NCBI GenBank assembly: GCA_026874595.1
Contig: CM049314.1
Span: 78,355,300-78,419,299 of the forward strand
Source of the DNA: Sipunculus nudus
Lineage: Eukaryota > Annelida > Sipuncula > Golfingiida > Sipunculidae
DNA: 64,000 bases
Reading direction: 5' to 3'
A program made the position numbers and the translations under genes. The notes beneath the pieces were generated by a model. That model was given only the letters and a program-made list of their open reading frames with translations. It made no database searches and was not told the DNA's origin. Of this stretch, positions 51,453-62,715 are shown one piece after another; the stretch's first letter is position 1, and each line of letters starts with the position of its first letter.

Positions 51453-53265
51453 GTGAGTAATGACACATATGAGGATGGTTCGTAGAGCAGTCAAAGATTA
51501 AAATAGTGCTATTTCTCGTTCATTGGTATTGTATTTCTTTAACAAATATACAAGAAAATTAATATTGTAAAAAATGTATTACATAGAAATACACAACAAT
51601 AATAACACTCAATATATGTAAAGTATTATAACAAACTTTAAGAAAATAAAACATTAATTTGATTGTATTGTAGGTATTCGTGAATGGACTTGGGCTGATT
51701 GGTCAGAGTGGAGTGTAGAGGCGCCTGGGAGACGTTGTAGAAGACGAGTCCCTGCAAACGTCGTTTACGATATAATTCCTAAAAGCAGAGCAAGACAAGA
51801 GGAGTGTACGGTCTATAACCCTCTTAAAGATGTCAGTATTTCTCCGAGCATTCTTATTGGATTAAATGCCGGGGTAACGGTGAAAGCAAACAAAACATCG
51901 CTAGATAGAGAAAACTTAACTCCTAAAAAGAAGAAAGCAACAGATGGAATGAGAAAAAGTTGTTCCCTCATGTTGGAGGAAATACCATTGTCCATAACCA
52001 TGATAGTCCACCAAACACCGGTGAAACAGCTCTGCTCCTAGATGGGGTAACATTTCTGCAAGAACGTAAAACAATTGTCTCCTCAAAACATGCAGAAACA
52101 GCGGTTTCCAGAGAGGTAATCGTCAGAGAGAAAAGCTCTGTTCCCCATGACATGGAAACTTATTCTCGAGTTGCGGAAAACCCTTCTGCCCAAAGCATAC
52201 CAACGTTGCTTCATCAAGACGAAGAGAGTATGGTTTATCCAGATGTCAGCGATGCGGATCTTCTTCGAAAGGATACAGGAATATCAGAGTTAAGCCACTT
52301 TCTTCTAGATACAACCTCTCCGTCACATGATATAAATGGTAATGATGTGGTCTTGATATGTTATAATAACGCAGATGATTACCATTTCAATGTTTTTTTT
52401 TTTTTGTCGGGTGCATTTTATATTTCCAATCTATCTTACTTAGGGTCGGAAATTTATTATTTTAAAATATCAAATTACATAAGAATTACGTTCTATGAGA
52501 AATTTATGTTTTGGTCATATCTGCATTTTCAGTGATCTGACTGGTATTAGTATAAATATTTAAGAAAATAGAGCATATTTCAAACGGAAATTTGACATGT
52601 ATGAAACAAATAAAAATAATAAAATCAAGGTTTTTTGGAATACACATACATTTATTCACCATTCATATGTTTTCACATTCAATATGTGAGCCAAGAGACT
52701 AAAAATAAGTAATCCTATATTCAACACATTGATCATGTTAATAATATTTTAGCTTTATCAATTCCAGCGGTGTGCCCTGATGGCTTTGGCCATGGGTTCG
52801 TAGACCACGGTGCACAGAAAATTATGGTATCTTGTTACAAAGCCTTTGCGGAAAGGTTAATGAGTCTTCCTTCAAAAAACAGCTGCCACAATATGAAATC
52901 TGAACTGGTCAGCATCGAGAGTCAGGAAGAACATTTCCATGTGAAACAGCTGCTGGAACACTTGGACGGTGAGAGCATGAAACATATATATACATATAAG
53001 GCCTTATTTTCCGATAAGATTGTGTTTTGTCACATAACATTTTTTTTCTTAATTCAGTATATTGTTGATAATATGTCAGCTAGGAGAATCACCTGTATGC
53101 TTAGATTGAATAATATCTTTTATCCAAACTTTAATATTCAAGTGAGAAGGTATGAGAAAAACACCGTCTAAAACATCCGTTATACAAGTCATATGTTAGG
53201 TGTAAACCAAAAGCTTATATTGGACTTAATTCTGTATTACATTTCTACAACAGTGTCTCTCTCTC

Positions 53266-53358
<93 letters not shown>

Positions 53359-53442
53359 CTACAACATTCTATATATATATATATGTATAAATAGCAGTGA
53401 ACCAACTTTTCTGTGTATACAATTTCCATCTATATATATATA

Positions 53443-53493
<51 letters not shown>

Positions 53494-53873
53494 TACTTAA
53501 TGTTGTGTTATATCTTTAGAGCAGTCTGTATTTGTACATATATAGAATTTATTAAGTTTGGCCTCAATTTTGCTTTACATTTTACAAGAGTCTGTGTTTA
53601 CAAATATATAAATTATATTTGTGTAACATTTTTACAACAGTCTGTGTTTGGACATCAGGATACAGGAAATTAGGAGATGACGTCTGGATAGTGGAAGCTA
53701 CCAAACGGAATGTTACATTCACTTATTGGGACTATGGGCAGCCTGAGGGAGATGTCTTTGCTGTTCATTTACATTTAAACGATGACAACAGCAGGACCTG
53801 GTCTGCTAATTTCGGATTACGACGATGTTTTTATGTCTGTGAATGCCACCAATCGTTACCCTGGGCAACCTAA
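51332..53873 (+). CDS. Lectin A+: secreted TSR-like/C-type-lectin-domain protein, four exons
   Basis: Exons 51332-51452, 51674-52338, 52768-52968 and 53641-53873, all joined by phase-1 GT-AG introns. Exon 1 gives a signal peptide; exon 2 a W-rich, Arg-rich motif like the start of a thrombospondin type 1 repeat and then a polar spacer; exons 3 and 4 the two halves of a CTLD. Such proteins are secreted and bind sugars or other surface ligands, often in innate defence; this role is inferred. The Ca-binding EPN/QPD site reads QPE, and the Cys normally in the ENC motif is missing, so classical sugar binding is doubtful. The exon lengths total 1220 bases, one short of a multiple of three: exon 2 changes frame once in its A-rich middle. 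With that base restored in reading, about 406 residues are expected. It may be a pseudogene, a sequence error or an unusual splice. Confidence 0.7.
51674..52338 (+). CDS. Lectin A+ exon 2 (TSR-like motif and spacer)
   Basis: Acceptor TATTGTAG, donor ATG|GTAATG. The first frame continues exon 1 ([19 protein letters not shown], then [10 protein letters not shown]) and is open to a TAG at 52039. The frame that joins exon 3 is open from just after 51930 ([13 protein letters not shown], later [12 protein letters not shown] and TSPSHDIN). The two frames overlap by about 100 bases. One base is missing for continuity, most easily in the AAAAAG run near 51930. The A- paralog shows the same frame relation. 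Confidence 0.6.
52768..52968 (+). CDS. Lectin A+ exon 3 (CTLD-N)
   Basis: Acceptor CAATTCCAG, donor GACG|GTGAGA; phase 1 on both sides. Reads [32 protein letters not shown] and [14 protein letters not shown]: first-strand Cys-Pro, Ser-Cys-Tyr, helix Cys and the conserved LVSIES. Fully open. Confidence 0.8.
53254..53302. repeat. (CT)n microsatellite in lectin A+ intron 3
   Basis: About 24 CT dinucleotides with one CCC interruption, directly followed by long (AT)n tracts at 53303-53354 and 53433-53491. Confidence 0.9.
53393..53432 (+). mobile_element. SINE tail fragment in lectin A+ intron 3
   Basis: AACTTTTCTGTGTATACAATTTCCATCT matches the tail of the fragment at 8240-8270; flanked on both sides by AT tracts, into which it may have inserted. 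Confidence 0.5.
53641..53873 (+). CDS. Lectin A+ exon 4 (CTLD-C, stop)
   Basis: Acceptor TTTTTACAACAG, phase 1 entry. Reads [16 protein letters not shown], then [20 protein letters not shown] and [11 protein letters not shown], ending in TAA. These fit the second half of a CTLD (WxxGEP-like loop, W before the third Cys, and the final CE). Cys of the usual ENC motif is replaced by the GDVFAV stretch. A second copy of the end without the stop is not seen. Confidence 0.75.
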
Positions 53874-56289
53874 ATACCTTGTAGACTCCTATATTGAATG
53901 TACTCCTTACGCAACGGTTATACACTGCAGTCGTGCCAGATCACGTTTCTTTAACCGCTGCTTTGTATAGCAAGCTTTTCATAGTATCAACACCAGGGAT
54001 GTAACAGGGTCTAGCACAAGACCACTGAGAGCGATGTGTCGCCGGTTTAAAACTCGGTGTCGGATGCACAATGCGGTTCTACGCCCTCTATAGTATAAAA
54101 ATAATTCTTTGCCCTGTGCAAGCTCTGATGGTGAAACCTGGAAGATATTGCTGTACAAATCACATAAACTATATTATTTTTTCGCGGCAACGATGGAAAG
54201 CCATATATATTTAATATTGACAGTTGTCTCTTCAGCGGGGACTTGCTTTTTATATTAGTGTCAGGCCTAATATATTGTTTTCAAGGTAAAATATTTCAAC
54301 TTTCATCATATTAAATATATGTATATATAAAGCTATCTGTATAAATTATGGGAACAAAATGCCACATGTAGAACAAATCTAGGCCGAAATGAAAGATGAT
54401 TAGAGGGTTAAGGATCTCTTTCGGCTAATGGTGGAACATGCTGCGAATACTAAAAGACAGTTCCTCTCACATCAAGCCTCTTCGACACAAGAAGAAAAAA
54501 ATACTTAAAATAAGACAGTGAAATTGGTGCATTTGCAGAATATTCTTAAATAGTTCGTGACAAACCGTCCGAGTTCTCAATCAGGAAAAGAGTCGGGCGA
54601 TGACCAGAAACACGAGTTCGTGCAGAGTCTTTAACAACAGGTGTTAAAAGTACTCATTTGATATGTATTAATGAATAGTGTATTAATATTTAAACTACTT
54701 CTGTCTTTATTAACAATCCTTGCTATCTTTGTTTTAAAAGTAATACGTGAATGACACCGGTTTACTTGTTACTTGTCAAAGATTGTAAACTCAGATTAGC
54801 TATGGGACTATGATAAATTGGATCAAACGCCCCTGGCGAATCATAACTTAAAAAATGCGCATTTTACAAGAATAGTTCAGATTCATTGTTTAGTTAATCT
54901 ATGCGTTCTTGTCATATGAGATAGTACAAACCGGAAATACAAGTTGTGATACAAGCTATGCACATACCAAAATGTAACCAGATGTTGTACTTGTTTTTCC
55001 TATAGCTTTACGTACTCCGTTTCCGGCACGAGATTATTAACTTTTCTCATATATTGTCCGTGTGATAACTCTGATAATGATGCACATATAAACATGTAAT
55101 CCAATGTTGTACTTGTATTTCATATAGCGTTGTGCACTTCGTTTCCGGCACATGAATATTAACATTTCTTATGTAAGGCCGTTTGATAACTGTGATAAAG
55201 GGGTAAATATCAATAAGTAACCAAATCTTATCAGTTTCCGTGTACCTCCAAACTGGCTGAGTATCTCATTATCTTACTGTGTCCTTTGATGTTCATTAGT
55301 TTTCTTTCATATGTTCTTTTTAAATATATTGTAAGGTTTAACTTGGCCTAGAAACACGCATTATCATGTTATTTAGGGCAAAACGCCATGTAGCTCTAGA
55401 TTTCTAGATATTCGTTACATGTCCCTTTTTATGATTCATGCTGCACGGCGATATCAAGCTACATAAACAATTATTATTATTAAATATTCATTTTACAAAA
55501 AAAAAGTTTGACACCGTAATGAAGTACTGAATATTGTGGCTTTGTAGGCGTTTCCATCTATAAATAAAAAACAAAATAAAATACAACTGGTTCTTATTGG
55601 TTCTTGCTGAAGGGAGGAGATGGTGTTATGGTGAAGGAAAAGAATATCAATCGCTTGCTCTATACAACGCACTAACGCACATACCAAGCAAAACAAAGTT
55701 CAACGAAGCACACTTTGAATGGTTGAATTATGTTATGTTTTTGGATTATTTTATCTCTACCAGGTGGCGAGGGTATAATGTTGTACCGTTTGTCTTTGTA
55801 CAATTTTATGTAATTGGTTACGAACAGATTTTGATGAAATCTGGTTAAGGGTTGGCATGGCACCCATGAAACAATCAGTTGAATTCGGACATAATCTTTG
55901 TCATTATCATGTTTTTTCTTTCAAAGGCTTCCTGTCTCTGTCGGGGCAAAGAGCCATTGTTATAGAGCTAACCAGTAACTGGAGATGTTGAACCATGCCG
56001 AAGATTCCGTGTGTCGTTTTGTAATTTGATTAGGACCTTGTCGTGGTTGTGCCCTCTGACCACACACTTTATCTGTATAATATGCAGACAGGATTCTGAA
56101 AACTCTTATTTTAAATATATTATGTTATTTCAGAAGTAAACAACTCCTTAAAATGTGTCCTACGTCACGAAAAGACAATTTTTACTACAGCCATAGTTGA
56201 TATACATGTTATGTAACGTTAATCAAAACACACGAAGAAAGCTGAAAATGTGACAGAACATACGATATGAAAGACAAACAAATTTAACA
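53874..56289. other. Intergenic downstream of lectin A+
   Basis: No supported gene. The longest ORF is 83 codons (55597-55848, plus), without a recognised domain. No clear AATAAA for A+ was found within about 400 bases of its stop; an ATTAAA occurs near 54310. Confidence 0.5.
54974..55230. repeat. Degenerate tandem repeat, period about 122 bp
   Basis: A block starting GTAACCAGATGTTGTACTTG at 54974 recurs at 55096 and begins again at 55217. The two full copies share CGTTTCCGGCAC and GTGATAACT-like blocks but differ at many sites. Confidence 0.75.
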
Positions 56290-57079
56290 TAGCTAAACAA
56301 ATCTAGCTCCAATGCTCCAATGATATTACATCATTGATGCACGCCCCTATGTTGGCATTCTTCACTGGTTTGCATGCAAGTAAGATAATATGCTTTATCA
56401 GAAAATATCACAACTGCGAAATAATCGACTTAAGCTAACAGGATTGTTATCTTCCTGTAATCAGCAGAAGATGGAAAGGGAAAATCTCAACAGAATAACA
56501 AACATTTCATATTCTATATTTATATGTTTATTGACTGTACGAACCAAAGGTACCGATGAAAGCAACAAATTTGCTCAAAAACGAACTATGCTAAGCCTTT
56601 TGATGTTTCAGTGTGCTGCTAACGGATTTACTTTTGATTTTAATAAAGTTGAGCTTCAGAATTTGAGTCTCTTTAAGTTTTAGATTTACTATAATAGTTA
56701 AATGTATATCTAATATAACTGATAATGCCTTACGCCTAGTCCACATCTTTCATCGTATTATTATTATGATAACTTATATGTGTTATAATCGTCTATTGAT
56801 TGTGCACGTGATGTTCCCTTTAAAATTATACTGGATTCGTCTTAAGAACTAGTGTATATGGTTATGGTACTTGACACCCTTGCGTACCTCCGATATATTT
56901 ACATTTTGTGGCCACACTGATATCCATGCGATATATTAACATTCATATGCTCGGATATATAGATACACCTGCGAAATACGTACATCAATATCTGTACTCA
57001 GAGACCTGCAGTTACATAGATTCACATTAATGTGCTTTCATAAAGATACATCTGCATTATGTTTACATATATATATATG

Positions 57080-57129
<50 letters not shown>

Positions 57130-57180
57130 TAAATATATATATATAAAGTTATACAAATATAGCGGAATCAAGTTGCGTCA
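56290..57180 (+). repeat. Segmental duplication arm D3 (direct copy of 14745-15540)
   Basis: Aligns in order with 14745-15540, including the GGAAAGGGAAAATCTCAA and ACCTGCGAAATACGTACATC blocks, the long AT tract (57067-57148) and the array-unit start GTTATACAAATATAGCGGAA at 57147-57168. A 97-codon plus ORF (56390-56683) inside is not conserved in the other arms. Confidence 0.75.
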
Positions 57181-57755
57181 GACATTTTTACGACTACGTA
57201 GTTTTGTGCAACATGTTGTTGCACTCATCAGGTAAGACTGTCTGATTGAAATGAAATGGATAATTATCAAGCTTTGGTATAATACAAAAGAGCACTCTAG
57301 TAGTTGTTTATTGCAGGAAACCTGTAGACTACTTTACATATATATATTATATATATATTATATGTTTGTGTCTGCGAACTGACACTGATAAACGTGATAT
57401 ATATTCACATTGATACAGTGAAACCTCGAAATTACGACTACCAATCGGAACTTAATAGAGTTAACTTTTTGTCCTGAGGTAGATGGTTTCTGGTCCATGT
57501 ATCTGGGAAACAGACTCGCATCCTTTAAAATACTAAAAATCTGTACAGCATGCATTAATGAACAATGGATTGTAATTTTAAGCAAGAGGATTCCGTTCAT
57601 AGGCTGCCTTACCATCCATTTATTGACATTATATATGTGAAAGACATATCTCCTAAGCATTAAATATCATCGTATACTCACACATTTTTCTTTGCCATTC
57701 AAGAGCAAAGTGAAGTAGTATCAGTTGATAACTAAAGCATGGGACTGGGAACAAG
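57181..57755. other. Insertion between D3 and the B2 lectin exon
   Basis: In the array the unit start is followed at once by TTTTAATATTTT and the CTLD-C region. Here about 570 bp intervene, beginning GACTACGTAGTTTTGTGCAAC. No gene or known element seen; 57345-57365 is TA-rich. Confidence 0.5.
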
Positions 57756-57823
57756 TGTTCGTTAATTTTGAGGTGCTCGCTACATTGCAGCAGTCATTAT
57801 ACAAGGTTTTTGTATATATGTGG

Positions 57824-58040
57824 CTACACTGGTACAGCTGATATTTCACAAATATACACACATTTTGTTACCGCTGTGTCAGCCATCCACGAGGAGTCGC
57901 GGTTTATCCTTAAATACGAATGTGTCAGACTTAACTGTGGCTCCCCATTCGCCCACCTTGTGAAGTTAACGGTTTCGCTCGAGGAATATCCATTTCCATC
58001 CTTCACGTCCCTCGACCTTCCGGCCTGTTTTCCAAACACA
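57824..58040 (-). pseudogene. Lectin B2 CTLD-C exon, frameshifted
   Basis: Acceptor TCGTTCACAG; keeps the first Trp (VWKTGRKV). The next part (DVKDGNGYSSSETVNFTRW, then ANGEPQ, SYLRINRDSSW and TKCVYICE) lies in another frame, as in the array copies. So the frame change predates the array. Confidence 0.75.
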
Positions 58041-58941
58041 CTGTGAACGAGAAACACATAAACTCACCTCTAACTCCGTTTACTCTCTTACAGAGGAAGA
58101 CTTGATAGTTTCGCCTCTAGTTTCATATTTCATGATTACTGCCAAAATTAAAAATTATTTCTCCTAGTTTAAAACAGATTTAACCTAGATCTCTACTTAT
58201 GATATACTAAAGGTATGATTCTTGCCATTTATATACTAATATATTTATATATGTGTGTGTATTTATATTTGTATATAATATGTGTTTTTATAAATATCAG
58301 TAATGTTAGAATCAGAAAGTGTCTGTTAACAATATATCATTCAGCTCGGTAGGGCTTGCAAATGATAAAAAGCGCTGAAAATATTTATTTTAAATAGAGG
58401 TAACAATCCTCGATATTGTGAGTCAAAATATTACAACTGACTACTCCAAACGTATCTTTAGTTGTCATTAGATTTATAGGACCTGATACTAGTCTAATAT
58501 ACACTACTATAACACACAGAAAATGTAGATTTTCTTTATCACTATTTTTTACTCAACCTTAAATAGATTGCAGATATATCGATGCTGCAAGAATTCTGAT
58601 TGGGAGTTTACATATTATACGTGGCTTATGTTGTCCTTCGTTTAATGCAGCCGTGTTACCAGCATACCAGTATTATGGCACCAATAGCAATGTGTAGAAT
58701 TGTATATTTTACACAACCGACTAAAATCATCAATTTTCATGTTTCTACGGCAAATGCTAAAAAATGTCTCTCTTTTTATATTTTTCAATCTCATACATGG
58801 TCCATTAATGACAACACTACGGTGAAAATTATAATTCATATCCCAATATTCCTGGTCATAAAATTAGGAGTATACTTGTATGCTTAATCACCAGAACCTT
58901 AAAAGGAAATGAATAATTACAACGCTAGGAAGAGGACTCAC

Positions 58942-59136
58942 TGTTTACTTGAGCCACAAGAGTTTTGACGTGGAAACTTTCTGTCTCACTCTCAACGCTG
59001 ACCAGGTGCGCCTTCCTGGACCTACACTTTTCTGCAGCACTCAGTGGATACTGATAGTGGGAGTAAGTTAATTAGCAGGACACCCTTCTTGACACTGGGT
59101 CTTTGAAAATGTGTCCGAAGCCATCAGGGCAGTTGA
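58942..59136 (-). pseudogene. Lectin B2 CTLD-N exon with a nonsense codon
   Basis: Same boundaries and motifs as B1 CTLD-N (CPDGFGH, LVSVES-like block), but the Tyr codon after the conserved Ser-Cys is TAA (59072-59074). Both splice sites are kept. This is the same residue that is a stop in A-. Confidence 0.85.
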
Positions 59137-59309
59137 CTGCAAAAACATACAGAAATAGCATAAAATCAGGTCGACCTCTGTTTTGGTTAAATCTCTTTAT
59201 CCAGTACAGAACAGTAACGTCAATTATTAAAAAATTATTTTTAAAAAGTCTGAAACAATATTATTTCTTATGATTAAGCGGCCTAAATCTGCAAAGGAAG
59301 TTAGACATG

Positions 59310-59625
59310 TAATTACCATCGAAAAGAGCATTTTTCACGGGGGTCTTTCCATCATTTAACTGATGAGTCTTTCCTTCATCCAGAGAAGACTTTGTCCGTG
59401 TTATATTATCATATGGAGCATATGGAGAAATCGTATTTTCCCAGCCTGGGTGGGTCCCCTTATTTTCACCGGATCTGGCAATATTTCAACGTGTCATAGC
59501 TTTAACGATTCTGCATTCTATCTGGCTAGCTGTGTTTTGTGGATACATTTGACGTGCTTTACACAAAGGATCAGGCTGACTCCACGTGGACCAGATCGTC
59601 CAATCTCTTCTTTGAATATCTTCAA
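59310..59625 (-). pseudogene. Lectin B2 upstream exon, split by an insertion
   Basis: Corresponds to 44384-44493 in B1. About 190 bp (59388-59578) interrupt it between CCAGAGA and ACTCCACG. The insert has no recognised features and no obvious target-site duplication longer than two bases. Confidence 0.5.
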
Positions 59626-60879
59626 TATGTATTAATTTAATATATATTTGGTTACGTCATTAGATATAAATCTTGGGCAATTCAATTCTAATCGAATTTA
59701 TTAAAAGGAGGAACGTCCTTTATTTATATTCAAAAATAAAATTTGTCAATTCTCACCATATCCTTTGTCGGCCATGATGCACAGATATCTTCTGGACTTA
59801 GGATATTAAAAAGGTCAAGTAAACTTTTGACATATACATTTTCACCTTTTTTCAGCTTTATCATGTTCTCCGCCTAGCCAAAGGTCTGTATTTGGGGATG
59901 ACTGTTCTCTCATATAATGCAAAACCATACATAGAATAAAACTGTCAATCATCTATCCTAACCTTAATGAACTCACGGAAACAAAGGAGATTTTCTGTGG
60001 GTGCCATTGTAAGTACGTCACATGAGATATAGACCTACATCCAGAAAAAAAATAGATGAATGCTCCTTACATCAAAATATTCATCGATTCCAATATATCT
60101 CAAGTTCTTTAAGTAGTCCCTACGTCAATGAGGGAAATCGATACAGATTTTTGTTTTGTTTTCATTGTCCGTTTTTATGATCACACAGTATACCACATAT
60201 GTATAAAACACTGCTACTTTTTCTTTGCATTTTCCAAAGGAAGACTTAAGCCAAACTGTTTGATCTCTTTTGAATTTGCAATAGATGTCAAGGTATCAAA
60301 GAACGTTTTTTCTATCTTGTTACTCTCAATGCAGACAGGAGTTCCAGTTTTAATTGAAGTTTCAGAACAAACTTATTCAGCAGATTTAAAGACATTCCCA
60401 AAATTGTATCAAGCCGATGACAAAACACGCATCCATTTAATACTTACAATAACTAACAACATATTTATCATATTTGTCTTATTGTACAAATGATATCATA
60501 AAAGCAAATGATACAATGACAAAATTAAATGATAAAGTCAAATTTATTCAGCTTAAATTAATTCGCCGGCTGAAATGTAGAGTCATGTCTTCCTGTTCGT
60601 TTGTGTCAGGACCAACACAAAACAAAAAAAACCTTTGATCTTGGTTTAAACAGTCTTAAAAGAAACAAAACAGAAGTTCATATAGCATTTGATACATAGA
60701 TAAAAAGTATGGCATAGCCTTCGATTTGGCTCACAGTTATGGCATTGTGACAGTTAATTAATACATACTATCACCTCCGCCGTCAAGAGCAAATTCGGAG
60801 CCAATTTGGGAAGAAATGGCAAACTAATTTTGTCGCCCTGTCCATCAAACAACAAAATGTCATGATGATATTACGTTTA

Positions 60880-61148
60880 AAAGTAAAAGTAGGGGGGGGT
60901 TATAGTTATATAGACTAGGTCAGTCTCATCCGACGTTACACTTTGCCTTCCTGGTCTCTCGGGCATGTTCATTATTGTAGCTTTCCTTGGCTTCCTGGGG
61001 AGCATTCAATCAAGCAGCTACACATGACAAGAAGGCTATTTGTTGTCCATTTGAAACAAGCCCATGTTTGACCGGTACTGATTCACTCCTGGTTGAAGAG
61101 AGAAACTCTTGTGGTAAAGACGTATACCTAGAAGTCATATCGCGTATC
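60880..61148 (-). mobile_element. Body of the tRNA-derived SINE in segment B2
   Basis: Matches the SINE body of B1 (45470-45712), with small changes; its tRNA-like head has become the 52-bp minisatellite that follows, and a last head copy ends at about 62667. Confidence 0.65.
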
Positions 61149-62656
61149 GTTACGGCAGGCGAACAAACAAACTTACGGTCACGAATCCAGCGCACTAATC
61201 GTTACGGCAGGCGAACAAACAAACTTACGGTCACGAATCCAGCGCACTAATCGTTACGGCAGGCGAACAAACAAACTTACGGTCACGAATCCAGCGCACT
61301 AATCGTTACGGCAGGCGAACAAACAAACTTACGGTCACGAATCCAGCGCACTAATCGTTACGGCAGGCGAACAAACAAACTTACGGTCACGAATCCAGCG
61401 CACTAATCGTTACGGCAGGCGAACAAACAAACTAACGGTCACGAATCCAGCGCACTAATCGTTACGGCAGGCGAACAAACAAACTTACGGTCACAAATCC
61501 AGCGCACTAATCGTTACGGCAGGCGAACAAACAAACTTACGGTCACGAATCCAGCGCACTAATCGTAACGGCAGGCGAACAAACAAACTTACGGTCACGA
61601 ATCCAGCGCACTAATTGTAACGGCAGGCGAACAAACAAACTTACGGTCACGAATCCAGCGCACTAATCGTTACGGCAGGCGAACAAACAAACTAACGGTC
61701 ACGAATCCAGCGCACTAATCGTTACGGCAGGCGAACAAACAAACTTACGGTCACGAATCCAGCGCACTAATTGTAACGGCAGGCGAACAAACAAACTTAC
61801 GGTCACGAATCCAGCGCACTAATCGTAACGGCAGGCGAACAAACAAACTTACGGTCACGAATCCAGCGCACTAATTGTAACGGCAGGCGAACAAACAAAC
61901 TTACGGTCACGAATCCAGCGCACTAATCGTTACGGCAGGCGAACAAACAAACTTACGGTCACGAATCCAGCGCACTAATCGTTACGGCAGGCGAACAAAC
62001 AAACTTACGGTCACGAATCCAGCGCACTAATCGTTACGGCAGGCGAACAAACAAACTTACGGTCACGAATCCAGCGCACTAATCGTTACGGCAGGCGAAC
62101 AAACAAACTTACGGTCACGAATCCAGCGCACTAATCGTTACGGCAGGCGAACAAACAAACTTACGGTCACGAATCCAGCGCACTAATCGTTACGGCAGGC
62201 GAACAAACAAACTTACGGTCACGAATCCAGCGCACTAATCGTAACGGCAGGCGAACAAACAAACTAACGGTCACGAATCCAGCGCACTAATCGTTACGGC
62301 AGGCGAACAAACAAACTTACGGTCACGAATCCAGCGCACTAATCGTTACGGCAGGCGAACAAACAAACTAACGGTCACGAATCCAGCGCACTAATCGTTA
62401 CGGCAGGCGAACAAACAAACTTACGGTCACGAATCCAGCGCACTAATCGTTACGGCAGGCGAACAAACAAACTAACGGTCACGAATCCAGCGCACTAATC
62501 GTTACGGCAGGCGAACAAACAAACTTACGGTCACGAATCCAGCGCACTAATCGTTACGGCAGGCGAAAAAACAAACTTACGGTCACGAATCCAGCGCACT
62601 AATCGTAACGGCAGGCGAACAAACAAACTTACGGTCACGAATCCAGCGCACTAATC
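61149..62656 (-). repeat. 52-bp minisatellite, 29 units, derived from a SINE tRNA head
   Basis: GTTACGGCAGGCGAACAAAC recurs every 52 bases from 61149 to 62656. Units differ mainly at a few sites (CGTTACGG or CGTAACGG or TGTAACGG; AAACTTACGG or AAACTAACGG). On minus each unit reads TTAGTGCGCTGGATTCGTG then GTTTGTTCGCCTGCC, the degenerate A- and B-box regions of the SINE head. Segment B1 has one copy at 45713-45768. Confidence 0.95.
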
Positions 62657-62715
62657 GTTACGCCACCAAGTTCCAAATTTGACCGATCAGAAGGTTAAAG
62701 AGTATCCGGGAGGGC

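Noticed and set aside
61149-62656. CRISPR array
   Set aside because: There are no variable spacers; the whole 52-bp period repeats, and the context is an animal genome.
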